Of a DNA stretch of 64,000 nucleotides, positions 53,657 through 63,500 are shown in pieces. The position numbers and the translations under genes are program-made. The stretch lies in assembly GCA_963682175.1 (NCBI GenBank), contig OY821793.1, positions 26,123,493 to 26,187,492 of the forward strand. The letters run 5' to 3'. The stretch's first letter is position 1; each line of letters opens with the position of its first letter. The notes under the pieces were generated by a model that saw only the letters and a program-made list of their open reading frames with translations, was not told the DNA's origin and did no database searches. This DNA comes from Triglochin maritima (lineage: Eukaryota > Streptophyta > Magnoliopsida > Alismatales > Juncaginaceae).

Positions 53657-53690
53657 CTACCGCAAGTGCACGGCCGCGTTGAAGCGGTAG
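53657..53690 (+). repeat. Inverted repeat near the LTR left end
   Basis: CTACCGC at 53657-53663 pairs with GCGGTAG at 53684-53690. The 20-base loop contains the small palindromes GTGCAC and CGGCCG. It lies 22 bp inside the element. Confidence 0.75.
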
Positions 53691-53931
53691 CAAATACGGG
53701 TCGTCCACTGGGAGGTGTGTCGACACTTGGTTCGTGCGAAGGCAAGGGGTAAAGAAAGGAGAAAAGGATTGGTTACACTAAACTACACTAAGATGCAAAT
53801 GGAAATGGAGATAAGCAATAAACTAAGCCCCAAAGGGGGTAGAGAAATAATGTGACATAAAGAAGTGTGTGTGTGTTCATTAAGCTCCTCACAACATGTA
53901 GTGCATGAAATCATAAAACTACATCCAACTT

Positions 53932-54085
53932 TGCCTCTACATGAATTAAGATTTCACTACATCATTAAAACATACAAGACATTAATTGGAATGAAGCTAC
54001 ATGAACTCAAGTATAAAGACTATACCCTACTATGCCTCTACATGAATTAAGATTTCACTACATCATTAAAACATACAAGACATTA
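53932..54085 (+). repeat. 53-bp direct duplication inside the LTR
   Basis: The 53 bases at 53932-53984 (starting TGCCTCTACATGAATTAAG) recur at 54033-54085, an offset of 101 bp, without a difference that I can see. Between them a partial echo (GCTACATGAACTCAAG) suggests an older, more decayed unit. Confidence 0.88.
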
Positions 54086-54653
54086 GCTAAGGTAAAGGCA
54101 ACAAGAGCACATACACTACAAATTGTGTTTCCAACATTAACTTCATCCATATCCTAACCTTATCATTCCCCATAAAATAGGTCCACTAATCAAAGCATAA
54201 GCTAAGCTTCATTCAAGAGGATTAGCCTATCAAAGATAAGAGTGGAGACCCATTAGATGGTTATGGAAATCATATAAAGCTCAAGGGCTAAAAATAACAC
54301 ACACTTAATACACTACATGATTATATCACATATTTCTCCACCCCCCAAATGGGGATGGAACTACTCACTACTCATTACACTAACTATACTAGCAAAAGAA
54401 AGCATAATACTAATGAAAGTTAACTAAGAAGGCAAGAAGCATTAAAGAAACATAAAAGGAAAGGAAACACTAAACAAACATGCACAAATTAAAAGACAAG
54501 ATTTAAAGAAACTAGAAGAATTATTTTATTAACAAAATGACTCACATTGAAGGTAGCATTCTTCTCCACCTTGAGTTTTTGCTTCAAGGCTCACTCCTTA
54601 GTAGAGAGAATGCCACCAAGCAATGGGTGATTACAATGGAAGGTGAAGAGTTC

Positions 54654-54663
54654 TATTTATAAG
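54654..54663 (+). promoter_or_regulatory. Putative TATA box of the LTR promoter
   Basis: TATTTATAAG lies 1,020 bp into the element, just upstream of a cluster of hairpins, as expected at a U3/R boundary. Transcription would start roughly 25-35 bp downstream. This is inferred from sequence only; the reverse orientation is not excluded. Confidence 0.5.
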
Positions 54664-54677
54664 CATGGAAAAAGCTA

Positions 54678-54697
54678 ATCGGGGACAATCCCCCGAT
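54678..54697 (+). repeat. Hairpin 1 downstream of the TATA box
   Basis: ATCGGGG at 54678-54684 pairs with CCCCGAT at 54691-54697 around a 6-base loop (ACAATC). It would lie at or near the start of an LTR transcript. Confidence 0.75.
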
Positions 54698-54758
54698 GTG
54701 GGACTAAACCAATACCAAATATAGCCTAAACGAACATTAATACAAGTCCAGGAGAAAT

Positions 54759-54812
54759 TTCGACGGATCCTGAGCAATATGGACCGCCAATTAGCGGTCC
54801 AAAATTGTCGAA
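54759..54812 (+). repeat. Hairpin 2, nested, downstream of the TATA box
   Basis: The core is GGACCGC (54781-54787) pairing with GCGGTCC (54794-54800) around CAATTA. It is extended outward by CAAT/ATTG (54775-54778 with 54804-54807) and TTCGAC/GTCGAA (54759-54764 with 54807-54812). The last two pairings share base 54807, so they compete at one position. Confidence 0.72.
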
Positions 54813-54910
54813 TCGTGTTGGAATTTGTTGTGGGCTTTGCTTTCTGGTATTGTTGGTCTTTGATGCGGTTACTCGACTTGTTGGAGCTCCGACCCGAATA
54901 GAATTGGTAA

Positions 54911-54938
54911 AATACTCCCCATGATGGTGTGGAGTATT
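54911..54938 (+). repeat. Hairpin 3 in the LTR
   Basis: AATACTCC (54911-54918) is a perfect 8-bp inverted repeat of GGAGTATT (54931-54938) with a 12-base loop. It lies immediately upstream of the 21-bp periodic stretch. Confidence 0.78.
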
Positions 54939-54952
54939 CTGTTTTGCTCTTA

Positions 54953-55057
54953 GGTCCTTCTGTCTTACATTCAGGTCCTTCTCCCTTGCATCTTGGTCCC
55001 TAGATCTCACCATTCAGTCCTTTTTCCCAGCTTTTGGGTCCTTTCATGGCTCTTCTC
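54953..55057 (+). repeat. Degenerate 21-bp periodic repeat in the LTR
   Basis: GGTCCTT or a one- to two-base variant occurs at 54953, 54974, 54995 (GGTCCCT), 55016 (AGTCCTT) and 55037, with an exact 21-bp step each time. The intervening bases are pyrimidine-rich but not conserved. It is an old, decayed minisatellite of about five units. Confidence 0.75.
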
Positions 55058-55168
55058 TTCAAACCTCTTTATTCCTGAAAACTAAACATAAAACACATCA
55101 CGTAGCATTGCTTAGGTGTAAGATAATGGATATAAGATACAAATATGAGCATGAAATGATGTCAATCA

Positions 55169-55173
55169 GGCAA
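55169..55173. repeat. Right target-site duplication GGCAA
   Basis: GGCAA follows TCAATCA, and the satellite then continues CACCCATGGACTTCC in normal phase. It is identical to 53630-53634. Confidence 0.93.
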
Positions 55174-56361
55174 CACCCATGGACTTCCAAACGCGTTTTG
55201 GAAGCGAATGGGGTAGGCAACAACCGTGGGAACCCAAGCATGGGCACGAGCAACGTCTCAAAGAACTTTCCCAACGAGAAACCCCCATTCCCTTCCGGAC
55301 GCGTTCGGAAGTGCACTGGAAGGCAACAACCTTGGGCAACCGAGCACGTCGAAGAGCAACGTCCACAGGCACCTTGGTCTTTGCCCACGAGCAACCCTCA
55401 TTTCACCTACAAGTGCGCTTTCACTTCCAAACGTGTTTTGGAAGCGAATGCCGCAAGCCACTGCCGCGAGCACACACTAGGCCCTAGCGTGGCGCTGACA
55501 CGCCAAGTATGACAACACTAGGCTAGTGTCCATCGCCCGACCGCCAAATCACTCCGAGATGGGTGCGCCTCGTAGATAACGCGGATGGATATGTGGGGTC
55601 CTAAGTTCCATAAACCGTGGTTGGGCCGCCTAAAGACCACTTAGAAACTAGGTGTGGGGCTGGCCACATGCCACGCGTGGAGCTGGCCAAAGGCCACTCC
55701 GTCGCCACCCTGCAGGCCAACACCAAATCGGCTGCGCCTCCAGCATCCGACCTCCAAATCGAGCGTTCTAACTTGCATCACGTAGAGAATTCATCCCTCT
55801 ATCTTCCCCTAAAATATCAGAGCAAACGCCCTAGTATTCATGGTCGCGCCTCCTCCAAGAAGACGCAGCTCCCTACCAGCCACGCCCCCACATCATCAAC
55901 ATTCTTCATCTCATCGCGCCTCGCCCTACATACATCTAAATCGGCCATTCTAAGAGGAGTTACCCATCCACTCCTCCTCACTATGTGCTCGGGTGCCCAA
56001 ATATAGACTAAGGCTCACCTAAGGTCCACTCAGGCCATTGCTTGGGACAAACGATGCGGCAACTTCCACTTTGCCCGCGGGCAACACCCATGGACTTCCA
56101 AACGCGTTTTGGAAGCGAATGGGGTAGGCAACAACCGTGGGAACCCAAGAATGGGCACGAGCAACGTCCCAAAGAACTTTCCCCACGAGAAACCCCCATT
56201 ACCTTCCGGACGCGTTCGGAAGTGCACTGGAAGGCAACAACCTTGGGCAACCGAGCACGTCGAAGAGCAACGTCCACAGGCACCTTGGCCTTTGCCCACG
56301 AGCAACCCCCATTTCACCTACAAGTGCACTTTCACTTCCAAACGTGTTTTGGAAGCGAATG

Positions 56362-56394
56362 CCGCAGGCCACTGCCGCAGGCCCTAGCGTGGCG
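56362..56394. repeat. 11-bp deletion variant (second occurrence)
   Basis: This is the same 11-base loss as at ~51205, giving a 900-bp copy starting 56074. Sharing it with the copy starting 50902 supports common descent within the four-monomer repeat. Confidence 0.9.
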
Positions 56395-57580
56395 CTGACA
56401 CGCCAACTATGACAACACTAGGCTAGTGTCCATCGCCCGACCGCCAAATCACTCCGAGATGGGTGCGCCTCGTAGATAACGCGGATAGATATGTGGGGTC
56501 CTAAGTTCCATAAACCGTGGTTGGGCCACCTAAAGACCACTTAGAGACTAGGTGTGGGGCTGGCCACATGCCACGCGTGGAGCTGGCCAAAGGCCACACC
56601 GTCGCCACCCTGCAGGCCAACACCAAATCGGCTGCGCCTCGAGCATCCGACCACCAAATCGAGCGTTCTAACTTGCATCACGTAGAAAATTCATCCCTCT
56701 ATCTGCCCCTAAAATTTCAGAGCAAACGCCTAAGTATTCGGGGTCGCGCCACCTCCAAGAAGACGCAGCTCCCTACCAGCCACGCCCCCACATCATCAGC
56801 ATTCTTCATCTCATCGCGCCTCGCCCTACATACATCTACATCGGCCATTCTAAGAGGACTTACCCATCCACTCCTCCTCACTATGTGCTCGGGTGCCCAA
56901 ATATAGACTAAGGCTCACCTAAGGTCCACTCAGGCCATTGCTTGGGACAAACGATGCGGCAGCTTCCACTTTGCCCGCGGGCAACACCCATGGACTTCCA
57001 AACGTGTTTTGGAAGCGAATGGGGTAGGAAACAACCGTGGGAACCCAAGCATGGGCACGAGCAAAGTCCCAAAGAACTTTCCCCATGAGAAACCCCCATT
57101 CCCTTCCGGACGCGTTCGGAAGTGCACTGGAAGGCAACAACCTTGGGCAACCGAGCACGTCGAAGAGCAACGTCCACAGGCACCTTGGTCTTTGCCCACG
57201 AGCAACCCCCATTTCACCTACAAGTGCGCTTTCACTTCCAAACGTGTTTTGGAAGCGAATGCCGCAGGCCACTGCCGCGAGCACACACTAGGCCCTAGCG
57301 TGGCGCTGACACGCCAACTATGACAACACTAGGCTAGTGTCCATCGCCCGACCGCCAAATCACTCCGAGATGGGTGCGCCTCGTAGATAACGCGGATGGA
57401 TATGTGGGGTCCTAAGTTCCATAAACCGTGGTTGGGCCGCCTAAAGACCACTTAGAAACTAGGTGTGGGGCTGGCCACATGCCATGCGTGGAGCTGGCCA
57501 AAGGCCACTCCGTCGCCACCCTGCAGGCCAACACCAAATCGGCTGCGCCTCGAGCATCTGACCTCCAAATCGAGCGTTCT

Positions 57581-60500
57581 AACTTGCATCACGTAGATCA
57601 TTCATCCCTCTAACAGACCCTAAAATTTCAGAGCAAACACCCAAGTATTCGGGGTCGCGCCTCCTCCAAGAAGACGCAGCTCCCTACCAGCCACGCCCCC
57701 ACATCATCAGCATTCTTCATCTCATCGCGCCTCGCCCTACATACATCTAAATCGGGCATTCTAAGAGGAGTTACCCATCCACTCCTCCTCACTATGTGCT
57801 CGGGTGCCCAAATATAGACTAAGGCTCACCTAAGGTCCACTCAGGCCATTGCTTGGGACAAAAGATGCGGCACCTTCCACTTTGCCCGCGGGCAACACCC
57901 ATGGAATTCCAAACGCGTTTTGGAAGTGAATGGGGTAGGCAACAACCGTGGGAACCCAAGCATGGGCACGAGCAACGTCCCAAAGAACTTTCCCCACGAG
58001 AAACCCCCATTCCCTTCCGGACGCGTTCGGAAGTGCACTGCAAGGCAACAACCTTGGGCAACCGAGCACGTCGAAGAGCAACGTCCACAGGCACCTTGGT
58101 CTTTGCCCACGAGCAACCCCCATTTCACCTACAAGTGCGCTTTCACTTCCAAACGTGTTTTGGAAGCGAATGCCGCAGGCCACTGCCGCGAGCACACACT
58201 AGGCCCTAGCGTGGCGCTGACACGCCAACTATGACAACACTAGGCTAGTGTCCATCGCCCGACCGCCAAATCACTCCGAGATGGGTGCGCCTCGTAGATA
58301 ACGCGGATGGATATGTGGGGTCCTAAGTTCCATAAACCGTGGTTGGGCCGCCTAAAGACCACTTAGAAACTACGTGTGGGGCTGGCCACATGCCATGCGT
58401 GGAGCTGGCCAAAGGCCACTCCGTCGCCACCCTGCAGGCCAACACCAAATCGGCTGCGCCTCGAGCATCCGACCTCCAAATCGAGCGTTCTAACTTGCAT
58501 CACGTAGATCATTCATCCCTCTAACTGACCCTAAAATTTCAGAGCAAACACCCAAGTATTCGGGGTCGCGCCTCCTCCAAGAAGACGCAGCTCCCTACCA
58601 GCCACGCCCCCACATCATCAGCATTCTTCATCTCATCGCGCCTCGCCCTACATACATCTAAATCGGGCATTCTAAGAGGAGTTACCCATCCACTCCTCCT
58701 CACTATGTGCTCGGGTGCCCAAATATAGACTAAGGCTCACCAAAGGTCCACTCAGGCCATTGCTTGGGACAAAAGATGCGGCACCTTCCACTTTGCCCGC
58801 GGGCAACACCCATGGAATTCCAAACGCGTTTTGGAAGTGAATGGGGTAGGCAACAACCGTGGGAACCCAAGCATGGGCACGAGCAACGTCCCAAAGAACT
58901 TTCCCCACGAGAAACCCCCATTCCCTTCCGGACGCGTTCGGAAGTGCACTGCAAGGCAACAACCTTGGGCAACCGAGCACGTCGAAGAGCAACGTCCACA
59001 GGCACCTTGGTCTTTGCCCACGAGCAACCCCCATTTCACCTACAAGTGCGCTTTCACTTCCAAACGTGTTTTGGAAGCGAATGCCGCAGGCCACTGCCGC
59101 GAGCACACACTAGGCCCTAGCGTGGCGCTGACACGCCAACTATGACAACACTAGGCTAGTGTCCATCGCCCGACCGCCAAATCACTCCGAGATGGGTGCG
59201 CCTCGTAGATAACGCGGATGGATATGTGGGGTCCTAAGTTCCATAAACCGTGGTTGGGCCGCCTAAAGACCACTTAGAAACTACGTGTGGGGCTGGCCAC
59301 ATGCCATGCGTGGAGCTGGCCAAAGGCCACTCCGTCGCCACCCTGCAGGCCAACACCAAATCGGCTGCGCCTCGAGCATCCGACCTCCAAATCGAGCGTT
59401 CTAACTTGCATCACGTAGATCATTCATCCCTCTAACTGACCATAAAATTTCAGAGCAAACACCCAAGTATTCGGGGTCGCGCCTCCTCCAAGAAGACGCA
59501 GCTCCCTACCAGCCACGCCCCCACATCATCAGCATTCTTCATCTCATCGCGCCTCGCCCTACATACATCTAAATCGGGCATTCTAAGAGGAGTTACCCAT
59601 CCACTCCTCCTCACTATGTGCTCGGGTGCCCAAATATAGACTAAGGCTCACCTAAGGTCCACTCAGGCCATTGCTTGGGACAAAAGATGCGGCACCTTCC
59701 ACTTTGCCCGCGGGCAACACCCATGGAATTCCAAACGCGTTTTGGAAGTGAATGGGGTAGGCAACAACCGTGGGAACCCAAGCATGGGCACGAGCAACGT
59801 CCCAAAGAACTTTCCCCACGAGAAACCCCCATTCCCTTCCGGACGCGTTCGGAAGTGCACTGCAAGGCAACAACCTTGGGCAACCGAGCACGTCGAAGAG
59901 CAACGTCCACAGGCACCTTGGTCTTTGCCCACGAGCAACCCCCATTTCACCTACAAGTGCGCTTTCACTTCCAAACGTGTTTTGGAAGCGAATGCCGCAG
60001 GCCACTGCCGCGAGCACACACTAGGCCCTAGCGTGGCGCTGACACGCCAACTATGACAACACTAGGCTAGTGTCCATCGCCCGACCGCCAAATCACTCCG
60101 AGATGGGTGCGCCTCGTAGATAACGCGGATGGATATGTGGGGTCCTAAGTTCCATAAACCGTGGTTGGGCCGCCTAAAGACCACTTAGAAACTACGTGTG
60201 GGGCTGGCCACATGCCATGCGTGGAGCTGGCCAAAGGCCACTCCGTCGCCACCCTGCAGGCCAACACCAAATCGGCTGCGCCTCGAGCATCCGACCTCCA
60301 AATCGAGAGTTCTAACTTGCATCACGTAGATCATTCATCCCTCTAACTGACCCTAAAATTTCAGAGCAAACACCCAAGTATTCGGGGTCGCGCCTCCTCC
60401 AAGAAGACGCAGCTCCCTACCAGCCACGCCCCCACATCATCAGCATTCTTCATCTCATCGCGCCTCGCCCTACATACATCTAAATCGGGCATTCTAAGAG

Positions 60501-63500
60501 GAGTTACCCATCCACTCCTCCTCACTATGTGCTCGGGTGCCCAAATATAGACTAAGGCTCACCTAAGGTCCACTCAGGCCATTGCTTGGGACAAAAGATG
60601 CGGCACCTTCCACTTTGCCCGCGGGCAACACCCATGGAATTCCAAACGCGTTTTGGAAGTGAATGGGGTAGGCAACAACCGTGGGAACCCAAGCATGGGC
60701 ACGAGCAACGTCCCAAAGAACTTTCCCCACGAGAAACCCCCATTCCCTTCCGGACGCGTTCGGAAGTGCACTGCAAGGCAACAACCTTGGGCAACCGAGC
60801 ACGTCGAAGAGCAACGTCCACAGGCACCTTGGTCTTTGCCCACGAGCAACCCCCATTTCACCTACAAGTGCGCTTTCACTTCCAAACGTGTTTTGGAAGC
60901 GAATGCCGCAGGCCACTGCCGCGAGCACACACTAGGCCCTAGCGTGGCGCTGACACGCCAACTATGACAACACTAGGCTAGTGTCCATCGCCCGACCGCC
61001 AAATCACTCCGAGATGGGTGCGCCTCGTAGATAACGCGGATGGATATGTGGGGTCCTAAGTTCCATAAACCGTGGTTGGGCCGCCTAAAGACCACTTAGA
61101 AACTACGTGTGGGGCTGGCCACATGCCATGCGTGGAGCTGGCCAAAGGCCACTCCGTCGCCACCCTGCAGGCCAACACCAAATCGGCTGCGCCTCGAGCA
61201 TCCGACCTCCAAATCGAGCGTTCTAACTTGCATCACGTAGATCATTCATCCCTCTAACTGACCCTAAAATTTCAGAGCAAACACCCAAGTATTCGGGGTC
61301 GCGCCTCCTCCAAGAAGACGCAGCTCCCTACCAGCCACGCCCCCACATCATCAGCATTCTTCATCTCATCGCGCCTCGCCCTACATACATCTAAATCGGG
61401 CATTCTAAGAGGAGTTACCCATCCACTCCTCCTCACTATGTGCTCGGGTGCCCAAATATAGACTAAGGCTCACCAAAGGTCCACTCAGGCCATTGCTTGG
61501 GACAAAAGATGCGGCACCTTCCACTTTGCCCGCGGGCAACACCCATGGAATTCCAAACGCGTTTTGGAAGTGAATGGGGTAGGCAACAACCGTGGGAACC
61601 CAAGCATGGGCACGAGCAACGTCCCAAAGAACTTTCCCCACGAGAAACCCCCATTCCCTTCCGGACGCGTTCGGAAGTGCACTGCAAGGCAACAACCTTG
61701 GGCAACCGAGCACGTCGAAGAGCAACGTCCACAGGCACCTTGGTCTTTGCCCACGAGCAACCCCCATTTCACCTACAAGTGCGCTTTCACTTCCAAACGT
61801 GTTTTGGAAGCGAATGCCGCAGGCCACTGCCGCGAGCACACACTAGGCCCTAGCGTGGCGCTGACACGCCAACTATGACAACACTAGGCTAGTGTCCATC
61901 GCCCGACCGCCAAATCACTCCGAGATGGGTGCGCCTCGTAGATAACGCGGATGGATATGTGGGGTCCTAAGTTCCATAAACCGTGGTTGGGCCGCCTAAA
62001 GACCACTTAGAAACTACGTGTGGGGCTGGCCACATGCCATGCGTGGAGCTGGCCAAAGGCCACTCCGTCGCCACCCTGCAGGCCAACACCAAATCGGCTG
62101 CGCCTCGAGCATCCGACCTCCAAATCGAGCGTTCTAACTTGCATCACGTAGATCATTCATCCCTCTAACTGACCATAAAATTTCAGAGCAAACACCCAAG
62201 TATTCGGGGTCGCGCCTCCTCCAAGAAGACGCAGCTCCCTACCAGCCACGCCCCCACATCATCAGCATTCTTCATCTCATCGCGCCTCGCCCTACATACA
62301 TCTAAATCGGGCATTCTAAGAGGAGTTACCCATCCACTCCTCCTCACTATGTGCTCGGGTGCCCAAATATAGACTAAGGCTCACCTAAGGTCCACTCAGG
62401 CCATTGCTTGGGACAAAAGATGCGGCACCTTCCACTTTGCCCGCGGGCAACACCCATGGAATTCCAAACGCGTTTTGGAAGTGAATGGGGTAGGCAACAA
62501 CCGTGGGAACCCAAGCATGGGCACGAGCAACGTCCCAAAGAACTTTCCCCACGAGAAACCCCCATTCCCTTCCGGACGCGTTCGGAAGTGCACTGCAAGG
62601 CAACAACCTTGGGCAACCGAGCACGTCGAAGAGCAACGTCCACAGGCACCTTGGTCTTTGCCCACGAGCAACCCCCATTTCACCTACAAGTGCGCTTTCA
62701 CTTCCAAACGTGTTTTGGAAGCGAATGCCGCAGGCCACTGCCGCGAGCACACACTAGGCCCTAGCGTGGCGCTGACACGCCAACTATGACAACACTAGGC
62801 TAGTGTCCATCGCCCGACCGCCAAATCACTCCGAGATGGGTGCGCCTCGTAGATAACGCGGATGGATATGTGGGGTCCTAAGTTCCATAAACCGTGGTTG
62901 GGCCGCCTAAAGACCACTTAGAAACTACGTGTGGGGCTGGCCACATGCCATGCGTGGAGCTGGCCAAAGGCCACTCCGTCGCCACCCTGCAGGCCAACAC
63001 CAAATCGGCTGCGCCTCGAGCATCCGACCTCCAAATCGAGAGTTCTAACTTGCATCACGTAGATCATTCATCCCTCTAACTGACCCTAAAATTTCAGAGC
63101 AAACACCCAAGTATTCGGGGTCGCGCCTCCTCCAAGAAGACGCAGCTCCCTACCAGCCACGCCCCCACATCATCAGCATTCTTCATCTCATCGCGCCTCG
63201 CCCTACATACATCTAAATCGGGCATTCTAAGAGGAGTTACCCATCCACTCCTCCTCACTATGTGCTCGGGTGCCCAAATATAGACTAAGGCTCACCTAAG
63301 GTCCACTCAGGCCATTGCTTGGGACAAAAGATGCGGCACCTTCCACTTTGCCCGCGGGCAACACCCATGGAATTCCAAACGCGTTTTGGAAGTGAATGGG
63401 GTAGGCAACAACCGTGGGAACCCAAGCATGGGCACGAGCAACGTCCCAAAGAACTTTCCCCACGAGAAACCCCCATTCCCTTCCGGACGCGTTCGGAAGT

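Larger units (their letters stand above)
53635..55168 (+). mobile_element. Solo LTR of a retrotransposon (1,534 bp)
   Basis: An AT-rich segment wholly unlike the satellite starts TGATTGA and ends TCAATCA, a 7-bp perfect inverted terminus with the TG...CA ends typical of LTRs. It is flanked by a 5-bp target duplication, also typical of LTR retrotransposons. There is no primer binding site, polypurine tract or gag/pol frame, and satellite resumes directly after it, so a solo LTR left by LTR-LTR recombination fits best. A TATTTATAAG box two thirds of the way along favours plus orientation. Near the left end lies a CGCAAGTGCACGG ... CCACTGGGAGG segment; I recall similar boxes near ends of plant LTR elements, but this is unverified memory. 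Also present are a (GT)6 run at 53865-53876, a 53-bp internal duplication, several hairpins and a 21-bp periodic stretch. A non-autonomous TG...CA element (TRIM or LARD derivative) is the alternative. The superfamily is not determinable by eye. The open frames of 61 codons (plus) and 95 codons (minus) inside it look fortuitous. Confidence 0.85.
48169..56973. repeat. Four-monomer higher-order repeat, two copies (3,633 bp period)
   Basis: Private variants recur at an offset of 3,633 bp (plus 1,539 bp to the right of the insertion). They include GCACCCTGGTC (~48378 and 52011), GGCCTCTCCGTC, CCTCAAGCATCC, ATTAGGGGTTGCGCC, CATTCTCCATCTC, CCCGCTGGCAAC (49080 and 52713), CCCTGTAGGC (49628 and 53261), GTAGAGAATTC (~50611 and 55783), CCAAGAATGGGC and an 11-bp deletion (~51205 and 56377). 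The first copy is intact where the second carries the LTR. The segment ~52800-53100 does not match its partner, so the second copy is a mosaic. Confidence 0.85.
37166..57580. repeat. Satellite subfamily IV (monomers 42-62)
   Basis: Monomers start at 37235, 38147, 39059, 39971, 40882, 41793, 42704, 43615, 44526, 45437, 46348, 47258, 48169, 49080, 49991, 50902, 51802, 52713, then an LTR-interrupted copy (53624-53634 plus 55174-56073), 56074 and 56974. Diagnostic variants are GCGTTCGGAAGTGCACTGG, GACGCAGCTCC, GAGCAACCCCCATTTC and, in most copies, GCTGACACGCC. The first copies are 912 bp because of GGCCATTTGCTTGGG. Many copies from 40.9 to 56.5 kb also have GGGCCACCTAAAG and TAAAGCGGGC. Confidence 0.86.

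Noticed and set aside
53657..53715. Self-cleaving (hammerhead) ribozyme around the left-end hairpin of the LTR
   Set aside because: The CTACCGC/GCGGTAG stem is present, but I find no CTGANGA and GAAA core arranged around it.
54726..55013. 95-codon minus-strand frame in the LTR as a gene
   Set aside because: It has no recognisable domain, runs through two of the hairpins and part of the 21-bp periodic stretch, and lies in a region expected to be R/U5. It is most likely fortuitous.
53635..55168. Insertion as a MITE or other DNA transposon
   Set aside because: The inverted ends are only 7 bp with TG...CA, the target duplication is 5 bp rather than 2, 3, 8 or 9, and a TATA-type promoter lies inside. 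A solo LTR explains this better.
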